Part shown: one piece after another, positions 1-9,738 of the stretch
How the letters are laid out: each line of letters starts with the position of its first letter
Numbering within the stretch: position 1 is the first letter of the stretch
Source of the DNA: Pseudomonas chlororaphis
GTDB lineage: Bacteria > Pseudomonadota > Gammaproteobacteria > Pseudomonadales > Pseudomonadaceae
Direction: 5' to 3'
Assembly: GCF_000783395.1 (NCBI RefSeq)
Contig: NZ_JSFK01000031.1
Location: 1-64,000 of the forward strand
DNA length: 64,000 nucleotides
The notes under the pieces: model-generated
Databases searched by the model: none
The model's input: only the letters and a program-made list of their open reading frames with translations
Told to the model about the DNA's origin: nothing
Position numbers and translations under genes: made by a program

Positions 1-888
1 GAAATGGCCGCTGGTGAGCGTTGGTTCGTCACCTTTGCCTTCGGCGAGTTTGTAGTCGCTGCGATGGCGTTCGAGGGCGCGGGTGGCAAGGAACTTGCCG
101 CGCTCGCGGGTGGTGAAGCGGCCGGGGTAGTCGTAGTCTTCAAGGTCCGGGGCAAAGGTGCTTTTCGCGGTGCCTTCGGGGAGGATCTGCGGTTTTTCGA
201 AGTCGTAGTCGCGGCGGCTGACGCGAGTGGTACGGGTTTCCAGACGCAGGTTGAAACGCTTGATCACCGGTTTGTCGGCAGCCATGCCGGAGTCTTGCTG
301 GTAGCTCACGGCTTTGAGTTTGCGGAACACGGTCTGGTCGTCGCCGAACACCAGTTTGTGGCCGCTGCTGCTGTGCTGGAAGTGGAAGTGAATGCCTTCT
401 TCTTCGCACAGGCGCTGGATGAAATGCAGGTCGGATTCGTCGTACTGCACGCAGTACTCGCGTTCCGGATATTCAGCGTTGAGCTGGAAGCTGTAGGCGT
501 CGGCGAGGATGCCGCGATCTTCCAGCACCTGAGCGATGATCTTCGGCACGGTCAGTTGCTGGAAAATCTGCTGATCGTGGTTGTGCCGCAGGTAGGCCAG
601 TTGTGGCACCAGGCTGAGGCTGTATCGGGTCAGGGTCTTGCCGGAGTCGCCTTGCTCGATGCGATAGACCAGACCGTGGATCTTGCCTTCGCCGGTCGGG
701 CCGAAAGTCAGGACGCCGGGCTTGTGCAGCAGCTCTTCGAGTTTGAGGTCGGAGCGCGCGCTGACGAGTTCGAGGTCGAAACGGAACGGTTGGTTGAGGG
801 CTTCGCGACCGGTGAAGCTGAGGACTTGCAGGTCGGCGTTGGCGCCTTCAAGCGTGAGGGTAATGTGGGTTGCGTTGGCGTCCAGCAT
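1..888 (-). CDS. vgrG: Type VI secretion tip protein VgrG, 5' part (truncated by window edge)
   Basis: The first 296 codons of a VgrG spike protein; the rest lies left of the window. The protein opens with MLDANATHITLTLEG and continues through the N-terminal gp27-like domain expected of VgrG: LQVLSFTGREALNQPFRF near residue 20, GLVYRIEQ near 75, the YCVQYDESDLHFIQRLCEEEG segment near 140 (typical of VgrG/Rhs-element Vgr proteins) and HFHFQH after it. VgrG trimers form the tip of the T6SS tube and carry effectors. The ATG is preceded by a weak GGA at about 8-11 bases. No other T6SS gene is visible, so this may be an orphan vgrG-effector island lying to the left. The family call is firm; the effector load cannot be seen. 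Confidence 0.9.
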   Translation of the reverse strand, partial: MLDANATHITLTLEGANADLQVLSFTGREALNQPFRFDLELVSARSDLKLEELLHKPGVLTFGPTGEGKIHGLVYRIEQGDSGKTLTRYSLSLVPQLAYLRHNHDQQIFQQLTVPKIIAQVLEDRGILADAYSFQLNAEYPEREYCVQYDESDLHFIQRLCEEEGIHFHFQHSSSGHKLVFGDDQTVFRKLKAVSYQQDSGMAADKPVIKRFNLRLETRTTRVSRRDYDFEKPQILPEGTAKSTFAPDLEDYDYPGRFTTRERGKFLATRALERHRSDYKLAEGKGDEPTLTSGHF

Positions 889-1262
889 GCCTTGAATTCC
901 GTCCGTTGAATAAGCAGGTGACGGATGATGGAGGATTCGGCGGCACCGTTCAAGGCACAAAAGCCGTAGGTCTGGCAGGTTTGCGGTATAGGGAAAACCC
1001 TTAGATGAGGTGTTTGATCCAGTGAAACCGGGCGTTTCGTGCGAATTGGCGTTGATTGCCGGCAACTTTTCCCACAACCCTGCGTTGAAGAATCCTCAGT
1101 CAGATTCAGACTAAAGTCGCCTGTAGCACGTCAAAGCCATCTGCCATCATTGCCGCTCACCCCTGCGTGTTCACTTTCTCCTGGTTCAATCTGACCCGGG
1201 ACGGGAGCTATTTTTCTGGCTTGTTGCGCGCTTGCGCAAACGCTGCATTGTTGGAGTTTTTC
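889..1262. other. Intergenic region between divergent vgrG and oprD-like gene
   Basis: About 375 bases without a convincing gene; it must hold both divergent promoters. Visible signals are a 10-base palindrome TTGCCGGCAA near 1054-1063 and a 6-4-6 inverted repeat TTGCGC-GCTT-GCGCAA at 1224-1239, about 24 bases before the porin ATG. Either could be a regulator site; neither matches a site I can name. Confidence 0.5.
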
Positions 1263-2564
1263 ATGCGTCCCCCATTTCCCCTCATCACCCCGCGCCAGTC
1301 GTTTGGCTTCGGAGCCTTTGTGCTGTGCGCAGGTTTTACCGCACAGGTTCAGGCCAGCGGATTCCTTGAAGACACCAAGGCGAAAATCGAATCGCGCACG
1401 GTGTACTTCAACCGCGATTTCCGTGATGGGCACACCACGAACGATCAGGGCGCGTCCAAGCGTGAAGAGTCGGCGCAGGGCTTTATTCTCAACCTGCAAT
1501 CGGGCTACACCGAAGGTACCGTGGGTTTTGGTATTGATGCGCTGGGCATGCTCGGCTTTCAACTCGATTCCAGCCCGGACCGCAGCAACAGCGGCTTGCT
1601 GCCCTCCAGCGGCAACGACCCGCGCGGCTCGAAAGGTCAGTACGCGAAAATGGGCCTGACCGCCAAGGTCAAGGTCTCGGACACGGTGCTGAAGTACGGC
1701 GCGCTGCTGCCGGATCTGCCGTTGCTGAAATACAACGACGGACGTTTGCTGCCGACCATGTTCAACGGCGCCATGCTGACTTCTAAAGAGGTGAAGGATC
1801 TGACCTTCATGGCCGCGCGTCTGGACAAGTACACCGCGCGCGATTCCACCGATTCGCAAGACATCCGCGTGCACTGCAAAAACAAGCGCTACGCCTGCAA
1901 TACCACCGCCGACCATTTCGACATGTACGGCTTCGATTACAAGATCAACGATCGCCTGACTGCGCAGTATCACTACGCAGAACTGGAAGACATTTATCGT
2001 CAGCACTTTGTCGGGCTGTTGGGTAATCAACCGTTAGCTGGCGGTTTGCTTAAAGCGGATCTGCGCGTGCTGAAAAGTGCCGACAGCGGTGATGCCAAGG
2101 CCGGTTCCATCGATAACCGTGCGTTGAGCGGCATGTTGTCGTATGCGCACAGCGGCCACACGTTCAGCGCCGGTTGGCAGCGCATGAACGGCGACAACTC
2201 GATGCCGTACCTCGATGGCAGCAATCCGTATCTGGTCAACTACGTGCAGGTCAACGACTTCGCCGCTGCGCAGGAACGTTCCTGGCAGTTGCGTTACGAC
2301 TATGACTTCAAGGCGATTGGCATTAATGGTTTGAGTTTCCTGACTCGTTATGTGAACGGTGACCACATCAAGGTGTTGGGCAGTGATCAGGAAGGCAAAG
2401 AGTGGGAACGCGACAGCGAGTTGAAGTATGTGATTCAGACGGGCACGTTCAAGGATGTGAGTTTGCGTTTGAGGAATGCTACGTATCGCACCAACTACGA
2501 GAAGTTTGCCCGGGATGTGGATGAGACACGGTTGATTGTGAGTTATAGCTTTTCGGTGTTGTAA
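1263..2564 (+). CDS. OprD-family outer membrane porin
   Basis: A 433-residue substrate-specific outer-membrane channel of the OprD/Occ family, which takes up amino acids, peptides or organic acids. The start MRPPFPLIT gives a classic signal peptide with hydrophobic core FGFGAFVLCAGFTAQVQA and likely cleavage before SGFLED; an upstream in-frame methionine 32 codons earlier would bury the signal, so it was rejected. TTGGAG about 9 bases before the ATG supports the chosen start. Family marks are FLEDTKAKIESRTVYFNRDFRD at the mature N-terminus, alternating beta-strand pattern, and the C-terminal aromatic/hydrophobic strand LIVSYSFSVL. Length fits OprD proteins (about 420-440). The substrate cannot be told from sequence alone. 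It is followed by a REP pair and stands as a single gene. Confidence 0.9.
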   Translation: MRPPFPLITPRQSFGFGAFVLCAGFTAQVQASGFLEDTKAKIESRTVYFNRDFRDGHTTNDQGASKREESAQGFILNLQSGYTEGTVGFGIDALGMLGFQLDSSPDRSNSGLLPSSGNDPRGSKGQYAKMGLTAKVKVSDTVLKYGALLPDLPLLKYNDGRLLPTMFNGAMLTSKEVKDLTFMAARLDKYTARDSTDSQDIRVHCKNKRYACNTTADHFDMYGFDYKINDRLTAQYHYAELEDIYRQHFVGLLGNQPLAGGLLKADLRVLKSADSGDAKAGSIDNRALSGMLSYAHSGHTFSAGWQRMNGDNSMPYLDGSNPYLVNYVQVNDFAAAQERSWQLRYDYDFKAIGINGLSFLTRYVNGDHIKVLGSDQEGKEWERDSELKYVIQTGTFKDVSLRLRNATYRTNYEKFARDVDETRLIVSYSFSVL

Positions 2565-2594
2565 GGCATTGATTTGTAGCGTCTGATCGACTGC

Positions 2595-2692
2595 TTTCGC
2601 GAGCAGGCTCGCTCCCACATGGGATCAATGCCGGACACAGCATCTGTGTTCACTGAAGATCTACTGTGGGAGCGAGCCTGCTCGCGAAGGCG
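2595..2692. repeat. Pseudomonas REP pair (BIME-like) in inverted orientation
   Basis: Two REP units face each other: TTCGCGAGCAGGCTCGCTCC at 2595-2619 and its inverted copy GTGGGAGCGAGCCTGCTCGC at 2665-2692. They separate two convergent genes (porin and lipoprotein) and can fold into a large hairpin in either transcript. Same family as the pairs at 8785-8876 and 12390-12480. Confidence 0.95.
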
Positions 2693-2695
2693 TCC

Positions 2696-3316
2696 TTACA
2701 ACCAATGCCAGAACCGGCTCCAGAACCCCCGATTCAAATCCTCCTTACACCCGGCATATTGCCGCGCATACACATCCGAACGGTTCTGCACTTTGCGCGC
2801 CGTCGGCATCAGCCAGGCTTTGCTCGCGTAGGTCTTGTTGCGGAATCCGCCCCAGCCTTCGTGGTAGTTGAGGTACTGGTTATAGGCGTCGTACTTGTAT
2901 ACGCCATTGATCGAATAGGTCTTGTCCATGTACCAGCCGACAAAGTCGATGGCGTCGTCGAAGTCTTCGCGATCGGCTCCGCTGCGGCCGGTGCTTTTCT
3001 GGTAGTCGGCCCAGACTTCATCTTTGGCTTGCGCATAACCCGAGGCGGTCGAGACGCGGCCCCACGGGATCACCCACAACAGGTATTTACGCGGGGTCTT
3101 GGCGTCGTAGCGGTAGCCGGATTCCTGATACATGATCGCGAAGGGCACCTGAATCGGCACGCCCCAGCGTTTTTGCGTGACTTGCGCAGCGTCGTACCAG
3201 TCGCTTTTTTCGCGGAAGATTTCGCAGATGTCTTCCGGCGAACGGGGCGGCGAGGTGCCGCACCCGCTCAATAGCGTTGCCAGTGTCAGTAGTCCAAGCG
3301 TCTGCCTGTAATTCAA
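2696..3316 (-). CDS. Lipoprotein with SLT-like transglycosylase fold
   Basis: A 206-residue exported lipoprotein: signal peptide with lipobox LLSGC, so Cys19 is the expected lipidation site. The body resembles lysozyme-like SLT domains: AIMYQESGY near residues 60-68 matches the catalytic-glutamate ES motif, followed by a GYAQAK segment and a YNQYLNYHEGWGG stretch like the C-terminal Y-N motif of this fold. Family knowledge suggests peptidoglycan-associated activity, but glycan cleavage is not shown. It is convergent with the porin and begins 46 bases after the end of the mannitol operon's last gene, transcribed in the same direction. Function is inferred from motif only. Confidence 0.75.
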   Translation of the reverse strand: MNYRQTLGLLTLATLLSGCGTSPPRSPEDICEIFREKSDWYDAAQVTQKRWGVPIQVPFAIMYQESGYRYDAKTPRKYLLWVIPWGRVSTASGYAQAKDEVWADYQKSTGRSGADREDFDDAIDFVGWYMDKTYSINGVYKYDAYNQYLNYHEGWGGFRNKTYASKAWLMPTARKVQNRSDVYARQYAGCKEDLNRGFWSRFWHWL

Positions 3317-3361
3317 AAGCCGTTATCCCGTCGTGCGCAAAAAGGCCGACAGTCTACGCGC

Positions 3362-4300
3362 TCAGCTCAATTGATGACGATAGGGCAGATCCGGACCGGT
3401 CTTGCTGCAGGTCAGCGCGGCGGCTTGCACGGCGAACCTGAGCATGGCGTCGATCTGCTCGCGAGCGAGTTGCTGCACGCGTTCGACCGAATCCAGACCC
3501 TGTTCGGTCAGCCAGCTGATCAACGCGGCCTGGAAGGTGTCGCCGGCGCCAACGGTGTCGGCAATTTTCACCGAAGCTGCCGGCACTGACCAGTTGCCAT
3601 GTTGGCGGCTGAACACGCTGGCACCGTCGCCGCCACGGGTGAGGAAAACGATCTGGCAGCGGTGCTCGAGCCAGCCTTCGATTACGCGTTGCGGGTCTTG
3701 TTCGGGGTAAAGCAGGCTCAGGTCTTCGTCGCTGACCTTGATCAGATCGGCCAGTGGCACCAGCGTCGCTATGCGCTCGCGCCACAGGTCAATGTTCGGC
3801 TCGGGATTCAGGCGTACGTTCGGGTCGAGGGTGATCAGGCGTTTGCCGCTTTCGCGCTGTACCAGGGTCAGCAAGGTGTCGCCGATCGGCTGCACCACCA
3901 GCGAGAACGAGCCAATGTGCAAGCCGCGCACCTCAGGACCCAGTGCCGGCAGATGCGCCAGACTCAGTTGCCGATCGGCGCAGCCTTCACCACGAAAGCT
4001 GTAATGCGGCGAGCCATTGGCACCGACGGCGACCATGGCCAGCGTGGTCGGTGCGGCGAAATCCACCAGGTAGTCCGGGCGCACACCTTCGTCCTGCAGC
4101 ACTCGCTGCAAGCGGCGGCCGAGGTAGTCGGTGGACAGCCCGCCAAACAAGGCCGAGTCCACGCCCAAACGGCGCAAACCGACGGCGACGTTGAACGGCG
4201 AACCGCCGGCAATCGCCTTGAAATTCACTTTCGAGGCCAGTCCGCTGGCGTCGTCTTCACTGAAAAAATCAAACAGGGCTTCGCCACACACCAAATACAT
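3362..4300 (-). CDS. mtlZ: PfkB-family fructokinase (mtlZ)
   Basis: A 312-residue sugar kinase that phosphorylates fructose made by mannitol dehydrogenase. PfkB signature 1 is seen in GGSPFNVAVGLRRLG near residue 33 and signature 2 in DTVGAGDTFQAAL near 250, where the Asp of GAGD is the catalytic base. The start MYLVCGEALFDFF was chosen because upstream in-frame codons lie within the end of the xylulokinase gene; the gap between the two genes is 13 bases, so they are cotranscribed. As the last gene of the mannitol operon it corresponds to mtlZ in the known P. fluorescens order mtlEFGKDYZ. Symbol assignment rests on gene order plus family. Confidence 0.92.
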   Translation of the reverse strand: MYLVCGEALFDFFSEDDASGLASKVNFKAIAGGSPFNVAVGLRRLGVDSALFGGLSTDYLGRRLQRVLQDEGVRPDYLVDFAAPTTLAMVAVGANGSPHYSFRGEGCADRQLSLAHLPALGPEVRGLHIGSFSLVVQPIGDTLLTLVQRESGKRLITLDPNVRLNPEPNIDLWRERIATLVPLADLIKVSDEDLSLLYPEQDPQRVIEGWLEHRCQIVFLTRGGDGASVFSRQHGNWSVPAASVKIADTVGAGDTFQAALISWLTEQGLDSVERVQQLAREQIDAMLRFAVQAAALTCSKTGPDLPYRHQLS

Positions 4301-4313
4301 AATTGTTTGCTCT

Positions 4314-5810
4314 TTATAGGGTTGCGACATGCTGTTGATAGCGTTCATAGGCCTGCTGGAACGCCGCGACGTTGGCGGCAATCGGCAGGGTTTCACTGCT
4401 GGAATCGAGTTTCACGCAGCGCTGGCACAGGTCGGCGAGTATGTCTTCGTCGCCGTTCGACCAGGATTTGCACCACGCCGCTTGAATCGCTGCGCCAAGT
4501 GCGGCGGCTTCGCTTTGTTCGGTGCAGATCACCGGGGTGTTCATGATGTCGGCGACGATCTGCCGCCACACCGCGCTTTTCGAACCGCCGCCGATCAGGC
4601 AAATGCTGCGGCTTTGTAAACCATTGTGGCGGAGCAAATCCAGCCCGTAACGCAAACCGAAAGTGGTGCCTTCGACGGCGGCGCGGCACAGGTTGGCCTG
4701 GGTCAGGTTATCCAGCGTCAAGCCGTGCAGGCTGCCGGTGGCATGGGGCAGGGCGGGAACGCGTTCGCCGTTGAGGAACGGCAGCATACTCACGCCGTCG
4801 GCGCCGATGGGAGCCTGGGCGACGAGGTCGTTGAACTGCTGCAGATCGAGGTCGAACAGCTCGCGAATCGCACCGGTGGCGTTGGTCAGGTTCATGGTGC
4901 AGATCAGCGGCAACCATCCGCCGCTGGACGAGCAGAACGTCGCGACCGAGGCGTCCGGGCTGACTTTCGGCACCTCGGAATAGGCGTAAACCGTGCCGGA
5001 AGAGCCGAGGCTCATGGTGATCGCGCCGGGCTGAATATTGCCGGTGCCGATGGCGCCCATCATGTTGTCGCCGCCGCCGCTGGAGACCAGCGCATTGGGG
5101 TTGATGCCGAGGTGTTCGGCAATCGCCGGCAAAATGGTGCCGACAGATTGATGTGCATCGATCAGCTCAGGCAATGCGGCTTGCAGGCGTCCGCTGGCGT
5201 CGATGTCGCGCAGCAGCTGCAAGTCCCACTGGCGGGTGCGCACGTTGAAGTAGCCGGTGCCGGAGGCGTCGCCGTATTCGCTGCAGGCGCGGCCGGTGAG
5301 CCAGAAGTTCAGGTAGTCGTGGGGCAGCAGAATGCGTGCGATGCGTGAGAACACCACGGGGTGTTGTTCTTTGGTCCAGAGCAGTTTCGACACCGTGTAG
5401 CCCGGCGCGATAACCACGCCGAGGCGTTCCAGTGAACCTTTTTCACCGCCCAGATGAGTGAGCAGACGGTCGTTTTCGGTGCTGGTTTCGGTGTCGCACC
5501 AGAGCTTGGCCGGGCGCAGGACTTCGCCTTGGTCGTCGAGCAGGACCAGACCGTGTTGCTGACCGGAGACGCCGATGCCGAGGATTGACTGGCCGTCGAC
5601 ATTCGCTGCCAGCAATGCCTGGCGGGTGGCGAGAGTGAAGGCTTCCAGCCATTGTTGGGTGTCTTGCTCGCGGCGACCGTTGGCGCCGCTGACCATCGTG
5701 TGGGCGGCGGCGCCTTGGCCGAGGACTTGACCGCTGGCGGCGTCGAGGATGATGGCTTTGGTGCCTTGGGTGCCGCAGTCGATGCCCAGGAAGAGTTGTT
5801 GTGTTGTCAT
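4314..5810 (-). CDS. mtlY: Xylulokinase (mtlY/xylB)
   Basis: A 498-residue FGGY-family carbohydrate kinase of normal length. N-terminal ATPase motif GIDCGTQGTKAIILDA, the substrate-side QQHGLV segment near residue 85, GGGDNMMGAIGTG near 245 and the C-terminal nucleotide site LIGGGSKSAVWRQ near 405 all fit XylB. It phosphorylates D-xylulose formed when the polyol dehydrogenase oxidises D-arabitol. It lies between mtlD and the fructokinase in the mannitol operon, matching mtlY of P. fluorescens. Upstream, a 330-base gap with tandem repeats separates it from mtlD, which may uncouple its expression from the proximal genes. Confidence 0.93.
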   Translation of the reverse strand: MTTQQLFLGIDCGTQGTKAIILDAASGQVLGQGAAAHTMVSGANGRREQDTQQWLEAFTLATRQALLAANVDGQSILGIGVSGQQHGLVLLDDQGEVLRPAKLWCDTETSTENDRLLTHLGGEKGSLERLGVVIAPGYTVSKLLWTKEQHPVVFSRIARILLPHDYLNFWLTGRACSEYGDASGTGYFNVRTRQWDLQLLRDIDASGRLQAALPELIDAHQSVGTILPAIAEHLGINPNALVSSGGGDNMMGAIGTGNIQPGAITMSLGSSGTVYAYSEVPKVSPDASVATFCSSSGGWLPLICTMNLTNATGAIRELFDLDLQQFNDLVAQAPIGADGVSMLPFLNGERVPALPHATGSLHGLTLDNLTQANLCRAAVEGTTFGLRYGLDLLRHNGLQSRSICLIGGGSKSAVWRQIVADIMNTPVICTEQSEAAALGAAIQAAWCKSWSNGDEDILADLCQRCVKLDSSSETLPIAANVAAFQQAYERYQQHVATL

Positions 5811-5849
5811 GTGTGAACCACTCGGGTGTGGTGAAGATCAAGAGCTTAC

Positions 5850-6140
5850 CCCCTCACCCCAGCCCTCTCCCCCAAGGGGGCGAGGGGGAAAGGGAGCCGA
5901 TCGGGGGGCTGTTCAAAAGCTGAGTTCGACTCCGGTTCTCTCAACCGGGGCTGTTCAAAACCTGAGTTCGACTCCGGTTCTCTCAACCGGGGTTGTTCAA
6001 AAGCTGAGTTCGACTGCGGTTCTCTCAATCAGGTGCTGTTCAATACCTGAGTTCGACTCCGGACTTTCAGGTCGATGTAACTTGCACAAACCACTCGGTC
6101 AGTCCCCTCTCCCTCGGGGAGAGGGCTAGGGTGAGGGGCT
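5850..6140. repeat. 42-bp tandem repeat flanked by inverted CCCTCACCC-type elements
   Basis: Four copies of a 42-base unit (CTGTTCAAAAGCTGAGTTCG then ACTCCGGTTCTCTCAACCGG GG) start at 5909, 5951, 5993 and 6036; the last is diverged and breaks off near 6070. The array is bracketed by CCCCTCACCCCAGCCCTCTC at about 5850 and, in inverse orientation, GAGAGGGCTAGGGTGAGGGG at about 6119-6138; each flank also has its own small hairpin (CCCCCAAGGGGG; CCCTCGGGGAGAGGG). It fills the gap between mtlD and xylulokinase genes. Confidence 0.9.
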
Positions 6141-6142
6141 TT

Positions 6143-7615
6143 TCAATCCAGAATCCGCTGCAAAGTCCGCGTCACACCCTCTTCGCGCAAGCTATTGCAG
6201 CACCATTCAAACGCCGCGACAAACTCCGCCGAACGCGGTATCGCCGTGCCGAAAATCTCCTCGACCACCAACAACCGCTGCGTAATTAAAGCATCATCCG
6301 CCACCAACGCCTGACAAAACACTGCGCGCGGATCCGGGATCGAATAGGTATCACCATTCTCATCCACACCCTTCAAATACAACGCCCACGCCGCCACCAC
6401 CAACGCCGCACGCTTGGTCTCCTGCCCATCAGCAATCAACCGGTTGATCGTCGGAATGGTGAACTTGGGAAACTTCGACGAGCCGTCCGAACACACTCGC
6501 TCCAGTTGATCGGCAATCGCCTGATTGGAGAAGCGCGCCACCAGCGTGTTTTTGTAATCCGTCAGATCAATGCCCGGCACCGGCGCCAGTTGCGGGGTCA
6601 CGTCCAGGTCCATATAAGCGCGCATGTAACGCACGAACAGCGGGTCGTTCATGGTTTCGTGCACAAACCGATAACCCTTCAAAAAGCCCAGATAGGTCAG
6701 CGCCAGGTGGCTGCCATTGAGCAATTTGATTTTCATCTCTTCATAGGGCGAAACATCGTCGGTGAACTGCACGCCGACCTTTTCCCAGGCCGGGCGACCG
6801 TTGACGAATTTGTCTTCCAGCACCCACTGCACAAACGGTTCACAGACCACCGGCCAGGCATCGTCGACGCCGTGTTTATCGGCCAGTTGCAAGCGATGCG
6901 CGGTGCTGGTCATCGGCGTGATGCGATCGACCATAGCGTTGGGGAAACTGACGTTGGCGTCGATCCAGCTGCACAGATTGCTGTTACGCAGCGTGGCAAA
7001 CGCCAGCAGCGCCTTGCGCGTCACGGCGCCGTTGTGCGGCAGGTTATCGCAAGACATCACGGTAAACGCCGGGATGCCCGCTGCCCGGCGTTTTTCCAGG
7101 GCTGCGCACAAGAAGCCGAACACGGTTTTTGGCGCATCCGGGTTAGCCAGATCATGCTGAATCTGCGGCAGGTGCGCCATGAATTCGCCGTTGCTGTCGT
7201 CAATGCAATAACCGCCCTCGGTGATGGTCAGCGAGACGATGCGAATCTGTGGGTCGGCGAGTTTGTCGATCAACGCCTGAGCGCCGTCCTCGGCCAGCAG
7301 CATGTCGCGAATCGCGCCGATCACGCGCACTTCGGTGTCGTCGCTGTCACCGAGTTCGAACAGGGTGAACAGGTAATCCTGTTCCTTGAGATCGTCGCGG
7401 GCGCGGCGGTCTTCGGCGCGCAGGCCGACGCCACAAATGGCCCAGTCGAGGGCTTCGCCGGTGTTCATCAAGGCGTCGGTGTAATACGCCTGATGCGCGC
7501 GATGGAAGCCGCCGACGCCGATGTGAGCGATGCCTTGGCGGGTGTCGCTGAGGCTGTAGGCCGGCAGTTGTACTTCGGCGGCCAGACGATGGAGATTCTG
7601 TTGGTTGAGTTTCAT
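6143..7615 (-). CDS. mtlD: Mannitol 2-dehydrogenase (mtlD)
   Basis: A 490-residue polyol-specific long-chain dehydrogenase that oxidises D-mannitol to D-fructose (also D-arabitol and D-sorbitol in P. fluorescens) with NAD+. The Rossmann motif IAHIGVGGFHRAHQA is at about residue 28-42. The catalytic stretch KIKLLNGSH near residue 295 holds the lysine, asparagine and histidine known as the active-site residues of P. fluorescens M2DH. Length matches that enzyme (about 493). The ATG lies 15 bases downstream of the transporter ATPase stop with GGGAG before it, so translation is coupled within the operon. Confidence 0.95.
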   Translation of the reverse strand: MKLNQQNLHRLAAEVQLPAYSLSDTRQGIAHIGVGGFHRAHQAYYTDALMNTGEALDWAICGVGLRAEDRRARDDLKEQDYLFTLFELGDSDDTEVRVIGAIRDMLLAEDGAQALIDKLADPQIRIVSLTITEGGYCIDDSNGEFMAHLPQIQHDLANPDAPKTVFGFLCAALEKRRAAGIPAFTVMSCDNLPHNGAVTRKALLAFATLRNSNLCSWIDANVSFPNAMVDRITPMTSTAHRLQLADKHGVDDAWPVVCEPFVQWVLEDKFVNGRPAWEKVGVQFTDDVSPYEEMKIKLLNGSHLALTYLGFLKGYRFVHETMNDPLFVRYMRAYMDLDVTPQLAPVPGIDLTDYKNTLVARFSNQAIADQLERVCSDGSSKFPKFTIPTINRLIADGQETKRAALVVAAWALYLKGVDENGDTYSIPDPRAVFCQALVADDALITQRLLVVEEIFGTAIPRSAEFVAAFEWCCNSLREEGVTRTLQRILD

Positions 7616-7630
7616 CGGGAGTTCTCGAAA

Positions 7631-8734
<1,104 letters not shown>

Positions 8735-8784
8735 GATGATGGGCCTCCGCAATTTATTATTGGGTTAAACCAGATCGGCTTTTC

Positions 8785-8876
8785 TGTGGGAGCGAGCCTG
8801 CTCGCGAAGGGGCCGTGTCAGTCGACATCAGGCTTGAATGACACTCCGCTTTCGCGAGCAGGCTCGCTCCCACAGG
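8785..8876. repeat. REP pair between mtlG and mtlK
   Basis: Inverted REP units at 8785-8812 (GTGGGAGCGAGCCTGCTCGC) and 8848-8876 (TTCGCGAGCAGGCTCGCTCC) inside the polycistronic mtl message. Together they can form a long stem that may protect the upstream mRNA or reduce read-through. Confidence 0.95.
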
Positions 8877-8899
8877 GGATAGGGTTGGATTCGGGATGT

Positions 8900-9730
8900 T
8901 CATTTCACGGCGCCGAACGAGAGACCGCGCACCAGTTGCTTCTGGCTGATCCAGCCGAAGATCAGAATCGGCGCACACGCGAGGGTCGACACCGCCGACA
9001 ACTTGGCCCAGAACAAACCTTCCGGACTCGAATACGAGGCGATCAACGCCGTCAGTGGCGCGGCTTTCGACGAGGTCAGGTTCAGCGACCAGAACGCCTC
9101 GTTCCAGCACAGGATCAGCGACAGCAGGACGGTCGAGGCAAGGCCACCCTTGGCGATCGGCAGCAGCACGCGGACCATTTCCTGCCACAGCGTGGCGCCG
9201 TCGAGGCGGGCGGCTTCGAGGATGTCTTTGGGGATGTCCTTGAAGTAGGTGTAAACCATCCAGACCACGATCGGCAGGTTGATCAGCGTGTAGATCACGA
9301 TCAGCGCGATGCGCGTGTCGAGCAGGCCGAAACTCTTCGCCAGCAGGTAGATCGGCATGAGCACGCCCACCGGCGGCAGCATCTTGGTCGAGAGCATCCA
9401 CAGCAGCGTGCCTTTGGTGCGCTGGGTTTCGTAGAACGCCATCGAGTACGCCGCCGGCACCGCGATCAACAGGCACAGAGCGGTGGCGCTGAAGGAGATC
9501 ACCACCGAGTTCCAGGCGAAACTGAAGTAATCGCTGCGCTCATTGATGTGCAGGTAGTTCTCCAGCGTCGGCGTGAAGATGAACTGCGGCGGCGTGGCGA
9601 ACGCGTCGATTTCGGTTTTGAAACTGGTCATCACCATCCAGAAGATCGGGAAGAAAATCACGATCGCGATGGCCCAGGCCAGGGTGCCGAGCAGCAGGCT
9701 CTGCAGCCGGCGGGATTGTTGAAGAGTCAT
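8900..9730 (-). CDS. mtlG: Polyol ABC transporter permease, MalG type (mtlG)
   Basis: A 276-residue inner-membrane permease with about six membrane helices, the first at LLLGTLAWAIAIVIFFPIFWMV. The cytoplasmic EAA loop EAARLDGATLWQEMVRVLLP, which docks on the ATPase, is near residue 185. The order substrate-binding protein, MalF-type, MalG-type, ATPase is that of mtlEFGK. It begins 8 bases after the stop of the upstream permease and is cotranscribed with it. The REP pair downstream marks a break before mtlK. Confidence 0.94.
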   Translation of the reverse strand: MTLQQSRRLQSLLLGTLAWAIAIVIFFPIFWMVMTSFKTEIDAFATPPQFIFTPTLENYLHINERSDYFSFAWNSVVISFSATALCLLIAVPAAYSMAFYETQRTKGTLLWMLSTKMLPPVGVLMPIYLLAKSFGLLDTRIALIVIYTLINLPIVVWMVYTYFKDIPKDILEAARLDGATLWQEMVRVLLPIAKGGLASTVLLSLILCWNEAFWSLNLTSSKAAPLTALIASYSSPEGLFWAKLSAVSTLACAPILIFGWISQKQLVRGLSFGAVK

Positions 9731-9738
9731 GGCAGGCC

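Noticed and set aside
1167..1262. N-terminal extension of the OprD-like porin
   Set aside because: The upstream methionine would place 32 residues before a good signal peptide, and TTGGAG precedes the internal ATG instead.
5846..6028. A 60-residue protein with 14-residue repeats on the minus strand
   Set aside because: Its repeats come only from the 42-bp tandem DNA array, it ends in the flanking inverted element, and it has no ribosome site. Treated as repeat DNA.
5909..6070. CRISPR-like array
   Set aside because: The units are adjacent with no unique spacers, copies diverge and no cas gene is near. It is a simple tandem repeat.
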